This document shows positions 1-6,289 of a DNA stretch of 6,446 bases, in pieces. Under the pieces are notes generated by a model. That model saw nothing but the letters and a program-made list of their open reading frames with translations, did no database searches and was not told where the DNA came from. Origin of the DNA: Treponema sp. (GTDB lineage: Bacteria > Spirochaetota > Spirochaetia > Treponematales > Breznakiellaceae). The position numbers and the translations under genes are program-made. Location: assembly GCA_009785545.1 (NCBI GenBank), contig WQWD01000142.1:1-6446 (forward strand), written 5' to 3'. Each line of letters opens with the position of its first letter. The first letter of the stretch is position 1.

Positions 1-30
1 GATTGGATTTCCATGATACCTTATTTATAG
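1..30 (+). CDS. Possible 3' end of an upstream gene (partial)
   Basis: Reading from base 1 gives the tail DWISMIPYL followed by a TAG stop at 28-30, 10 bases before the next start codon. That spacing would fit an upstream member of the same operon. Nine residues are too few to identify a family. A second frame, starting at base 3, is also open and runs to a TAG at 57-59, overlapping the next gene, so the assignment is ambiguous. No promoter can be judged in only 40 bases. Confidence 0.25.
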   Translation, partial: DWISMIPYL

Positions 31-40
31 AGGTGTTAAA

Positions 41-1399
41 ATGGCAGAATCAGAATTAGCGCTCCACCCTTTGGCGCACGGAATACGATACACGCATCAC
101 AATAACGATTTTTCTGTTACAGTTCGGCAGCCTGGAGGCGATTGGCAGGATTTATTCGAGTACAAAGTTATGGTTGACATGGATGATTCTCAGTCGGCTT
201 CAATGGTGCAGTTTGATTTTTTTGGCAGAGTAGAAGTGCGGGCAAAGTTTAATTACGGAGTTGTTAATTCGGCGGTAATCCGTCCGCTTTCAAAAAACAT
301 CAAACCTGAGATTAAAGGAAATTATGTTTCTTTTTTTCTTGACGAGCCTGCAAAACTTTCGGTGGAAATAAACGGAGATCGGCGGCGCAATCTTCATGTG
401 TTTGCAAACTCAATCGAAACCGAAAAATACGATTCAGAATCGCCCGGCGTAATGTACTTTGGCGAAGGGATTCATTTGCCTGATGATAACGATGACAAAA
501 AAGGCTGGAAGATTTCTTCAAATACAACAGTGTACCTTGCCGCAGGATCGGTTTTAAGAGGAAAACTTATCTGCGACACTGTAGAAAATGTCAGGATTAT
601 CGGGCGTGGAATTTTTGACAATCCCGAAAACGGCATTGACATCAGGTACAGCAAAAACGTCGAAGTCAGCGGTTTTACTTTTATTAATCCGTTACGCAAT
701 ACAGTTTGTATAGGTCAATGCCGTGATGTGAAAGTTTCTAATATAAAATCGTTTAGCAACACATCGTGGAGTGATGGTATCAATATTTATTGCAGTGAAA
801 ACGTAGAAATTGACGATGTGTTTCTTCGCACCTCTGATGACTGCATTGCCATTTATGGTCATCGTTGGAAATTTTTTGGTGATGTAAAAAACTGTACGAT
901 CAAAAACTCTATCCTTTGGGCTGATATTGCTCATCCGATAAATATCGGGACTCACGGAAATACAAGTATCGAAGGTGATACGCTTGAAAATTTTTTGTTT
1001 TCCAACATTGATATTCTTGAACATGATGAGGATGATCGTGAGTACCAAGGATGTATGGCATTAAGTTTTGGCGATCATAATCTTGCAAAGGATTTTGTTT
1101 TTGAAAATATTCGTGTCGAAAACATCATGGAAGGGCAGCTTTTTAATTTAAGGGTTTTTTATAACGAAAAATACTGCACCGGCCCCGGTCGTGGTATTCA
1201 GAATATCGTCTTTCGTAATATTTCGTATAACTGGGAAGGATGGCCTGAAAATCCGGGCATTATTTCGGGTTATGATTCTGAACGTATGATAAAAGATGTT
1301 AAGTTTGAAAATATCGTTATCAATGGCAAACGTGCGAAAAGCTTTGAAGACGCCAATATTCGCATGGGCGAATTTACAAAAAACATTACGATAGAATAG
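41..1399 (+). CDS. GH28-related right-handed beta-helix glycosidase
   Basis: This 452-residue protein probably hydrolyses a pectin- or hemicellulose-derived oligosaccharide. Residues 1 to about 150 look like a beta-rich N-terminal domain, with the segment LSVEINGDRRRNLHVFAN that precedes the helix in GH28/GH49-type proteins. The rest is beta-helix-like, with repeated short strands such as VENVRIIGRGIF, KNVEVSGFTF and ENVEIDDVFL. Likely active-site residues follow the GH28 pattern: D245 in WSDGINIY (the NTD position), D266-D267 in SDDC, and H305 in IGTHG. The start is supported by AGAGGTG five bases upstream. No signal peptide is visible, so the enzyme should act in the cytoplasm. It leads a set of hemicellulase genes, and its stop overlaps the next gene's ribosome binding site. 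The fold is fairly sure. The substrate (polygalacturonide, arabinoside or other) is not, and a GH49-like enzyme is possible. Confidence 0.8.
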   Translation: MAESELALHPLAHGIRYTHHNNDFSVTVRQPGGDWQDLFEYKVMVDMDDSQSASMVQFDFFGRVEVRAKFNYGVVNSAVIRPLSKNIKPEIKGNYVSFFLDEPAKLSVEINGDRRRNLHVFANSIETEKYDSESPGVMYFGEGIHLPDDNDDKKGWKISSNTTVYLAAGSVLRGKLICDTVENVRIIGRGIFDNPENGIDIRYSKNVEVSGFTFINPLRNTVCIGQCRDVKVSNIKSFSNTSWSDGINIYCSENVEIDDVFLRTSDDCIAIYGHRWKFFGDVKNCTIKNSILWADIAHPINIGTHGNTSIEGDTLENFLFSNIDILEHDEDDREYQGCMALSFGDHNLAKDFVFENIRVENIMEGQLFNLRVFYNEKYCTGPGRGIQNIVFRNISYNWEGWPENPGIISGYDSERMIKDVKFENIVINGKRAKSFEDANIRMGEFTKNITIE

Positions 1400-1402
1400 G
1401 AG
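1398..1402 (+). promoter_or_regulatory. Ribosome binding site of the GH43 gene
   Basis: AGGAG overlaps the TAG stop codon of the preceding gene and lies five bases before the ATG at 1408. This fixes the start and suggests that translation of the two genes is linked. Confidence 0.8.
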
Positions 1403-1407
1403 AAGCT

Positions 1408-2985
1408 ATGATTGTAACAAACCCCATTATACCCGGATTTCACCCCGATGCGTCTGCCTGTCAAGTTGGTGATGATTGTTATATTGCAACGTCAACTTTT
1501 GAATGGTGGCCTGGTATCTGTATTTATCACTCAAAAGACTTGGTTAATTGGACGTTATGTTCCCGCCCCGTGATCATGAATTTTTTGGGCGTTGAAAGTT
1601 CTGGCGGGCTTTGGGCTCCGAATTTGTCATGGGCGGATGGAAAATTTTGGCTTGCCATTACAAATGTCCGCACTCGTACCGGCTTTAAAGATACGCTGAA
1701 TTATCTGACAACCTGCGAAACAATTGACGGCACATGGAGCGAGCCTGTATATGTCAATTCTTCCGGTTTTGATCCGGCTTTGTTTCATGACAAAAACGGC
1801 CGCAAATATTTTTTGAACATGATTTGGGATCACAGACCGGGTCATCCTGTTTTTGCAGGAATCGTAATGCAGGAATTTGATCCCTTAAAAATGAAACTGA
1901 TCGGCGAAAAAAAAGTAATATTTGAGGTAACAAGTCTTGGTAATGCCGAAGGCTCTTTGATTCTTTTCAAAGACGACTGGTATTATTTGATGACTGCCGC
2001 CGGAGGGACTGGTTACAAACATTCCGCCGTTGTTGCCCGATCAAAATCGGTGTGGGGGCCTTATGAAGTTTCTCCTTATCATCCGCTTTTGACAGCTTGG
2101 CCTTATTCGGAAAACCCGCTGCAAAAATCAGGTCATGCAAGTTTTATTTGTAAAGGAGATGATTGGTATATAACACATCTTTGTTCACGTCCTCTTACCG
2201 TTAGGGGAAATTGTCCGCTGGGAAGAGAGACGGCTCTGCAAAAAATAGAGTGGATTAACGATTGGCCCAGACTTGTAAACGGCGGTGATGCTCCTTCTTT
2301 GGAAGTTGAAGTTGCGGCAGATGGTCTTATGCAAAAAAACAACCACAGCAAACACACCGATTTTAACGAGCCGGAAATCCCTGACTGGTTTCATACTCTG
2401 CGCGGCCCGTTAGCGGAAGCAGTATCGCTGAACGACCGTCCCGGCTGGCTTAGGTTAACAGGGCAGGACAGCCCTTCTTCTTTGCACCAACAGTCGCTTG
2501 TCGCCGCACGCTGGCAAAGTGTTAATTTCCGTGCGGAAACTCTTATGGATTTTAACCCCAAATCATTTCAACAGATGGCAGGGCTTATTTGTATTTACAA
2601 TACAGAAAATTGGTTTTATGCCTGTCTTTCAGGAGATAATTCCAAACCAACATTAAATGTGTTGGTTTGTGAAAATAAAAAATTACGTTACGCTAATCTG
2701 CCTGAAAATGCAAACGGTCTAATCATACCTAAAAATGTTTCTGTTTATTTGGCTGTGGAAGTGGAGCGGGAAAAACTGCAATTTTATTATGCTTTACAAG
2801 AAAATAACACTCCCGGTAAATGGCTGTCGTTAGGTGAAGTTTTGCCGGCAGATCATCTTTCAGACGATTACATCGAAAAAAACGGATTGGTTTTTACCGG
2901 GGCTTTTGTTGGTTTGGGCTGCCACGATTTAGACGACAGAAGCGCCGTTGCGTTTTTTGACTATTTTTGTTATACAGAAAAATAG
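1408..2985 (+). CDS. xynB: GH43 beta-xylosidase / alpha-L-arabinofuranosidase, XynB type
   Basis: This 525-residue enzyme should remove xylose (or arabinose) from the non-reducing end of short xylo- or arabino-oligosaccharides in the cytoplasm. Residues 1 to about 310 are the five-bladed propeller of GH43. The three catalytic carboxylates are visible: D14 in PGFHPDAS (general base), D122 in GFDPALF (pKa modulator) and E181 in GNAEGSL (general acid). The segment YIATSTFEWWPGICIYHSKDL is typical of XynB-like members. Residues from about 330 to the end form the C-terminal beta-sandwich of these two-domain enzymes, with WFHTLRGPL, RPGWLRLTG and QMAGLICIYN. The length matches the usual 520-550 residues. 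There is no signal peptide. It is 8 bp after the beta-helix gene and 26 bp before the GH51 gene. Family assignment is secure. Many homologues act on both xylosides and arabinosides, so substrate preference is inferred. Confidence 0.93.
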   Translation: MIVTNPIIPGFHPDASACQVGDDCYIATSTFEWWPGICIYHSKDLVNWTLCSRPVIMNFLGVESSGGLWAPNLSWADGKFWLAITNVRTRTGFKDTLNYLTTCETIDGTWSEPVYVNSSGFDPALFHDKNGRKYFLNMIWDHRPGHPVFAGIVMQEFDPLKMKLIGEKKVIFEVTSLGNAEGSLILFKDDWYYLMTAAGGTGYKHSAVVARSKSVWGPYEVSPYHPLLTAWPYSENPLQKSGHASFICKGDDWYITHLCSRPLTVRGNCPLGRETALQKIEWINDWPRLVNGGDAPSLEVEVAADGLMQKNNHSKHTDFNEPEIPDWFHTLRGPLAEAVSLNDRPGWLRLTGQDSPSSLHQQSLVAARWQSVNFRAETLMDFNPKSFQQMAGLICIYNTENWFYACLSGDNSKPTLNVLVCENKKLRYANLPENANGLIIPKNVSVYLAVEVEREKLQFYYALQENNTPGKWLSLGEVLPADHLSDDYIEKNGLVFTGAFVGLGCHDLDDRSAVAFFDYFCYTEK

Positions 2986-2999
2986 TCACAGACCAATAT

Positions 3000-3005
3000 A
3001 AGGAG
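3000..3005 (+). promoter_or_regulatory. Ribosome binding site deciding the GH51 start
   Basis: AAGGAG lies six bases before the ATG at 3012. An in-frame ATG at 2967 would add 15 residues, but it lies inside the GH43 gene and has no comparable site, so 3012 is preferred. Confidence 0.85.
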
Positions 3006-3011
3006 AACAAA

Positions 3012-4475
3012 ATGAACAGAGTTGTTGTAAAGACGCAGGATGGGGATGTTAAAATCAATAAGCACATTTACGGGCATTTTGCAGAACATCTGGGGCGTTG
3101 TATTTACGGGGGCATTTGGGTTGGGCATGATTCGGATATTCCCAACACACGGGGTATCAGAAATGATGTGATTGCTGCGTTTAAACACATAAAAATCCCA
3201 AATTTGCGCTGGCCGGGCGGGTGTTTTGCCGATGAATACCACTGGAAAGACGGCATTGGCCCGGCAAACGAACGCCCCAAAATGGTCAACACTCACTGGG
3301 GAGGCGTTGTCGAAGACAACAGCTTTGGGACGCATGAATTCCTTGATCTTTGCGAACTGATTGGCTGCGAGCCTTATATCTGCGGAAATGTGGGAAGCGG
3401 CACTGTTCAGGAATTTTCGCAATGGGTTGAATACTGTAATTTTGACGGAACAAGCCCGATGACGGATTTGCGTAAAAAAAACGGGCGTACAGATCCATGG
3501 AATGTTCGTTATTGGGGCGTTGGTAATGAAAACTGGGGCTGCGGCGGGAACATGACTGCTGAATACTATGCCGATAATTATCGGCGTTATGCGACATACG
3601 CCCGGAATTACGCTGACACAAAACTGTACAAGATTGCCTGCGGTTATGAACTTGACTGGAACAGAGTGTTGATGGAAAAAGCTGTCAGATTTATGGACGG
3701 TCTTTCTGTTCATTATTACACGATTTCCGGCGACTGGAATTACAAGGGATCAGCGGTTGAATTTACCGAAAAAGAATGGATGAGTACAATTATAAAAGCA
3801 TCAGCTATCGATGAATGGCTGCGTAAACATATTGCAATTATGGATGAATTTGATCCGTCAGGAAGAGTCGGACTTATAATTGACGAATGGGGTATGTGGC
3901 ATGAAGTAGAGCCCGGCACTAACCCGGGATTTCTTTATCAGCAAAATACCATTCGAGATGCGCTGGTAGCAGGGATTCAACTTAATGCATTTAACAATCT
4001 TGCGCAGCGGGTACACATGGCAAATATCGCTCAAACTGTTAATGTTTTGCAGTCGATTATTCTCACCGAAGGTGCAAAAATGATTTTAACGCCGACATAT
4101 CACGTATTTGATATGTATAAAGTTCATCATGACGCTGTTAAATTGCCGCTGTATGTCGAAAGCGAAAAGTTCGGAGAAACACCTCTGATCAGTGCCAGTG
4201 CGTCAATTAATGATGAAAATAAAATTCACATTTCTTTGACAAATGCCGATCCGGCAAAACCACGCCAAGTTACTGTGGAAATGCGTGGTCTGAGCGGCGC
4301 TTCCTATTCAAGTGTTAAAGGACAAATAATTACGTCTGATAAAATGCAGGATCATAATACTTTTTCGCAGCCTGACAAGATAGCTATTAAAGAATTTCTG
4401 GGAGCGGCAGTTTCGCATAACAACCTGACTATGGAGCTTCCTCCGCATTCGGTTGTAACTCTGGAGCTGTCTTGA
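3012..4475 (+). CDS. abfA: GH51 alpha-L-arabinofuranosidase
   Basis: This 487-residue enzyme releases terminal alpha-L-arabinofuranose from arabinan- or arabinoxylan-derived oligosaccharides by a retaining mechanism. The N-terminal IYGHFAEHLGRCIYGGIWVG and the segment NLRWPGGCFADEYHW are hallmarks of GH51. The acid/base is E173 in GVGNENWGCGG and the nucleophile is E292 in LIIDEWGMWH. Both positions and their spacing are very close to E175 and E294 of the well-studied Geobacillus AbfA. The (beta/alpha)8 barrel is followed from about residue 385 by the usual small C-terminal beta-sandwich ending in PPHSVVTLEL. Length is close to the family's roughly 500 residues. No signal peptide is seen, so it should work in the cytoplasm. 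Its TGA stop overlaps the TTG start of the next gene, and it likely shares a transcript with the GH43 gene, whose product acts on the same kinds of oligosaccharide. Confidence 0.95.
   Translation: MNRVVVKTQDGDVKINKHIYGHFAEHLGRCIYGGIWVGHDSDIPNTRGIRNDVIAAFKHIKIPNLRWPGGCFADEYHWKDGIGPANERPKMVNTHWGGVVEDNSFGTHEFLDLCELIGCEPYICGNVGSGTVQEFSQWVEYCNFDGTSPMTDLRKKNGRTDPWNVRYWGVGNENWGCGGNMTAEYYADNYRRYATYARNYADTKLYKIACGYELDWNRVLMEKAVRFMDGLSVHYYTISGDWNYKGSAVEFTEKEWMSTIIKASAIDEWLRKHIAIMDEFDPSGRVGLIIDEWGMWHEVEPGTNPGFLYQQNTIRDALVAGIQLNAFNNLAQRVHMANIAQTVNVLQSIILTEGAKMILTPTYHVFDMYKVHHDAVKLPLYVESEKFGETPLISASASINDENKIHISLTNADPAKPRQVTVEMRGLSGASYSSVKGQIITSDKMQDHNTFSQPDKIAIKEFLGAAVSHNNLTMELPPHSVVTLELS
4463..4475 (+). 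promoter_or_regulatory. Ribosome binding site and TTGA stop/start overlap
   Basis: GGAG at 4463-4466 sits inside the last codons of the GH51 gene, five bases before a TTG start at 4472. The TGA stop (4473-4475) overlaps that TTG, giving a four-base TTGA junction. This arrangement usually couples translation of the second gene to the first. Confidence 0.65.
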
Positions 4476-4741
4476 ATCAAAAGATCTGTAAACATTGCGA
4501 AGACAAACACATTGTTCCGGGGCGTCAACAGGTAAAGGAGCTTGTTGAGACAATTCATATTCCGGAATCTCTTCGTGTAACAGATGATGTGTATGAGGCA
4601 AGGCTTGATCAATGTAATAGTTGCAGCGATCTTCGTGAAGGGGTTTTATGTGTTTGGTGCGGTTGTTTTGTACAGTTTCGTGCCAGACCAAAAAGCAGTT
4701 ACTGTCCGAATCCTTCGGGAGATCGTTGGGAAAAGGGATGA
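4472..4741 (+). CDS. DUF6171-like small eight-cysteine protein
   Basis: This 89-residue protein has eight cysteines: a CxxC pair near the N-terminus (C6, C9), a second pair (C48, C51), then C60, C63, C65 and C78. The core pattern, YEARLDQC..C..L..G..C..CGCFV..RA......CP.....RW, matches what I recall of DUF6171, small proteins of unknown function found in anaerobes. The spacing suggests two metal-binding sites, probably zinc, but that is inference. The start is a TTG. There is no ATG anywhere inside the frame, and losing the N-terminus would remove C6 and C9. The overlap with the GH51 stop implies translational coupling, so the protein is made together with the glycosidases. No enzyme activity can be proposed. 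It could be a small regulator, a metal-binding accessory protein or a passenger gene. Confidence 0.75.
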   Translation: MNQKICKHCEDKHIVPGRQQVKELVETIHIPESLRVTDDVYEARLDQCNSCSDLREGVLCVWCGCFVQFRARPKSSYCPNPSGDRWEKG

Positions 4742-4776
4742 GGAGATCATAGAAAACAAAAAACGATAGAATTTTT

Positions 4777-4804
4777 TTGATATATATGGTATTCTTTAAA
4801 TAAT
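4777..4804 (+). promoter_or_regulatory. Candidate promoter for the GH88 gene
   Basis: TTGATA (4777-4782) and AATAAT (4799-4804) each match the sigma-70 boxes at five of six positions, with a 16-base spacer. Transcription would begin near 4811, just before the ribosome binding site. An overlapping alternative is the extended -10 TGGTATTCT (4787-4795), which lacks a -35. The whole 4742-4812 stretch is very AT-rich, so chance matches are likely. No hairpin with a T-run is seen between 4741 and 4824, so read-through from the upstream operon is also possible. Confidence 0.4.
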
Positions 4805-4812
4805 TGATTTTT

Positions 4813-4817
4813 AGGAG
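4813..4817 (+). promoter_or_regulatory. Ribosome binding site of the GH88 gene
   Basis: AGGAG stands six bases before the ATG at 4824 and supports that start over the in-frame downstream methionines. Confidence 0.8.
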
Positions 4818-4823
4818 AAAGAC

Positions 4824-5942
4824 ATGGATAAAATATGGGTGCAAGGAATTTTTGAAAAACTTAAAACAAAACTCACTGCTGAATGTGAGCGTAACAAAAC
4901 CAACATACCGTACATACCTGTAAATGGTCGTTATGAGAATATGGAAAAGTCCGAGGGTATTTTCTGGTGGACAAATGGTTTCTGGCCGGGAATGTTATGG
5001 CAAATGTACAATGCTACAAAAGACGAGCTTTTTCGGAAAACTGCCGAGTATACGGAAGTTCAATTTGATAAAGCTTTGGAAGGCTTTGAGGGGCTTCATC
5101 ACGATGTAGGTTTTATGTGGCTGCATACATCTGTTGCAAATTACCGCCTTACTGGAAATGACGATTCCCGCAGACGTTCTCTTCATGCTTCAAATCTTCT
5201 TGCAGGGCGTTACAATCCTGCAGGTAAATTTATTCGTGCGTGGAATATGGATCGAACCGGATGGATCATCATCGACTGCATGATGAATATCCCGATACTG
5301 TACTGGGCATCAAAAGAAACTGACGATCCTCGATTTAAAATTGTTGGTATGGAGCACGCATACACTACACTCAACCATCTTGTGCGGTCTGATGGAAGCT
5401 GTAATCATATCGCCGTATTATCTCCTATAACCGGCGATTGTTTGGAAACTCCCGCTGGTCAGGGTTTTGCCTCAGGCTCATCATGGAGTCGCGGACAAAG
5501 CTGGGGTTTGTACGGTTTTGCGTTGAGTTATCGCCATACAAACGATGTCAAGTTTCTTGACGCTGCCAAAAGAATTGCCCACTATGTGATAGCCAACTTT
5601 GCCCAAAATGATTGGCTGCCGATTGTGGATTTTCGCTCTCCCGCAGAACCTGTTAAATATGATTCTACTGCGGCAATGATCAGCGCTTGCGGACTTTTGG
5701 AAATATCTAACCATGTTGGTGAATACGAAAAAAAACTTTACACAAATGCGGCGTTAAAGCTTCTGACAACAGTAGAAAAAAACTTCGCCGACTGGAACAT
5801 CGAAACCGATGGCATTATTGGGAAGGGAACCGGTTCATATCACGGAAAACCTCATGATACCGAAGTGCCGATAATTTACGCTGACTATTTCTTCACAGAA
5901 GCTATACTGCGCATTCTGGAGAAAGATTTTTTAATCTGGTAA
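4824..5942 (+). CDS. ugl: GH88 unsaturated glucuronyl hydrolase
   Basis: This 372-residue enzyme should remove the 4,5-unsaturated uronic acid left at the non-reducing end of oligosaccharides after a polysaccharide lyase has cut. It acts by hydration of the double bond. The (alpha/alpha)6 barrel family is recognised from WWTNGFWPGMLWQMY near residue 50, HHDVGFMW with D94, WIIIDCMMNIPILYWAS with D151, and SSWSRGQSWGLYGFALSY. D94 and D151 correspond to the two essential aspartates of the Bacillus GL1 enzyme (D88, D149). The C-terminus IIYADYFFTEAILRIL is also typical, and the length matches the family. No signal peptide is seen, so imported oligosaccharides are the likely substrates. It is 82 bp downstream of the cysteine-rich gene with a possible promoter of its own. 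Its presence implies lyase-generated fragments, for example from pectin or a glucuronate-containing polymer. The related GH105 family is a less likely alternative. Confidence 0.88.
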   Translation: MDKIWVQGIFEKLKTKLTAECERNKTNIPYIPVNGRYENMEKSEGIFWWTNGFWPGMLWQMYNATKDELFRKTAEYTEVQFDKALEGFEGLHHDVGFMWLHTSVANYRLTGNDDSRRRSLHASNLLAGRYNPAGKFIRAWNMDRTGWIIIDCMMNIPILYWASKETDDPRFKIVGMEHAYTTLNHLVRSDGSCNHIAVLSPITGDCLETPAGQGFASGSSWSRGQSWGLYGFALSYRHTNDVKFLDAAKRIAHYVIANFAQNDWLPIVDFRSPAEPVKYDSTAAMISACGLLEISNHVGEYEKKLYTNAALKLLTTVEKNFADWNIETDGIIGKGTGSYHGKPHDTEVPIIYADYFFTEAILRILEKDFLIW

Positions 5943-5949
5943 GCCGAAT

Positions 5950-5987
5950 TGCCGTTATGCTTCTTGTCTGTCAGAGGTGTTGCGGCA
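5950..5987 (+). other. Weak hairpin after the GH88 gene, no T-run
   Basis: TGCCG (5950-5954) can pair with CGGCA (5983-5987). An inner stem can form between CTTCT and AGAGG, separated from the outer stem by five-base internal loops. No run of T follows, so this is not a convincing intrinsic terminator. It may still protect the mRNA end, or be chance. It partly overlaps the tRNA promoter region. Confidence 0.2.
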
Positions 5988-6008
5988 GAAGGCTATCATT
6001 GTTATAAT
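5980..6008 (+). promoter_or_regulatory. Promoter of the tRNA-Thr gene
   Basis: A perfect TATAAT at 6003-6008 is preceded by TGT, giving an extended -10 (TGTTATAAT). Seventeen bases upstream is TTGCGG (5980-5985), which keeps only the TTG of a -35 box. Transcription would start near 6015, a few bases before the tRNA. The bases after the -10, TCCC, are C-rich, as in many stable-RNA promoters. Confidence 0.6.
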
Positions 6009-6017
6009 TCCCTATCA

Positions 6018-6090
6018 GCCAAGATGGCTCAGTCGGTAGCGCAGTTCACTCGTAATGAACAGGTCAGGGGTTCGATTCCCCTTCTTGGCT
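6018..6090 (+). tRNA. tRNA-Thr (anticodon CGU)
   Basis: This is a 73-base cloverleaf read by eye. The acceptor stem GCCAAGA/TCTTGGC is perfect. The anticodon stem GTTCA/TGAAC closes the loop CTCGTAA, with anticodon CGT at 6051-6053, which decodes ACG (threonine). The T arm is AGGGG-TTCGATT-CCCCT, and the variable loop is the short AGGTC. The discriminator base is T and CCA is not encoded, so CCA must be added after transcription. One oddity is the D stem, GCTC against GCGC, which leaves a T-C mismatch between tRNA positions 12 and 23 (6029 and 6040). Otherwise the D loop (AGTCGGTA) and the GG that contacts the T loop are normal. The gene is complete and likely functional. Its last 18 bases are repeated downstream. 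Confidence 0.93.
6073..6090 (+). repeat. Direct repeat, copy 1 (tRNA 3' end)
   Basis: CGATTCCCCTTCTTGGCT, tRNA positions 56-73, is identical to bases 6280-6297. The match stops exactly at the discriminator base: the next bases are A and T. It also breaks just before position 56. The period between copies is 207 bp. Confidence 0.95.
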
Positions 6091-6113
6091 AACAGCATAC
6101 AATAGAGAGATAA

Positions 6114-6148
6114 TCATCATTGTTGCAAAGAAACAATTAAATTGATGA
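6114..6148 (+). other. AT-rich hairpin between tRNA and structured element
   Basis: ATTGTT (6119-6124) can pair with AACAAT (6132-6137) around a seven-base loop. TCATC (6114-6118) can pair with GATGA (6144-6148) if six bases bulge out on the 3' side. It has no T-run, so a terminator role for the tRNA transcript is doubtful. It could be a processing barrier or chance in AT-rich DNA. Confidence 0.25.
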
Positions 6149-6153
6149 ATGAC

Positions 6154-6289
6154 AGGGGAATCGAAACGGAGCCGCGACCCGAAGAAACCGAAAGGTTTCG
6201 CAGGGTAAATCGGCAGGGATGCCGATTTAGCGGCGTAGACGGCCTGTAAATCCGAAGCAGGAAGCTGAGGATTGGAAGGCGATTCCCCT
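6154..6289 (+). ncRNA. Candidate structured RNA element bounded by a 10-bp inverted repeat
   Basis: The ends AGGGGAATCG (6154-6163) and CGATTCCCCT (6280-6289) pair perfectly. Inside, GCCGC (6171-6175) pairs with GCGGC (6230-6234) and encloses two arms. Arm one is ACCC/GGGT, a 3x3 loop (GAA opposite GCA), then GAAACC-GAAA-GGTTTC (6184-6199), capped by a GNRA loop. Arm two is AAATCGGCA-GGGA-TGCCGATTT (6207-6228), nine perfect pairs with a second GNRA-type loop. A separate arm pairs CCT (6243-6245) with AGG (6277-6279). It continues through another 3x3 loop (GTA opposite GGA) to AATCC/GGATT (6249-6253, 6269-6273), with a small CAG/CTG tip. The element is clearly richer in G and C than the AT-rich bases at 6091-6150. 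I do not recognise the family. It could be a functional RNA co-transcribed with the tRNA, or a small non-autonomous mobile element. Pairings were found by eye and not scored. Confidence 0.5.

Noticed and set aside
2967..3011. An earlier in-frame ATG for the GH51 gene
   Set aside because: It lies within the GH43 gene without a ribosome binding site. The ATG at 3012 has AAGGAG at the right distance, and the protein then starts as GH51 proteins usually do.
2970..3713. A 247-codon open frame on the minus strand opposite the GH51 gene
   Set aside because: It lies opposite a secure GH51 catalytic domain, has no family resemblance, and its openness follows from the codon use of the real gene.
4706..4718. 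A small CCGAA-TCC-TTCGG hairpin as a terminator of the first operon
   Set aside because: It lies inside the cysteine-rich gene, has only five pairs and a three-base loop, and no T-run follows.
6154..6289. The structured element as a group I or group II intron, SRP RNA, or tmRNA piece
   Set aside because: I do not see the conserved core sequences of any of these, and the size and position do not fit. A covariance search would be needed to exclude HEARO/omega-type RNAs.
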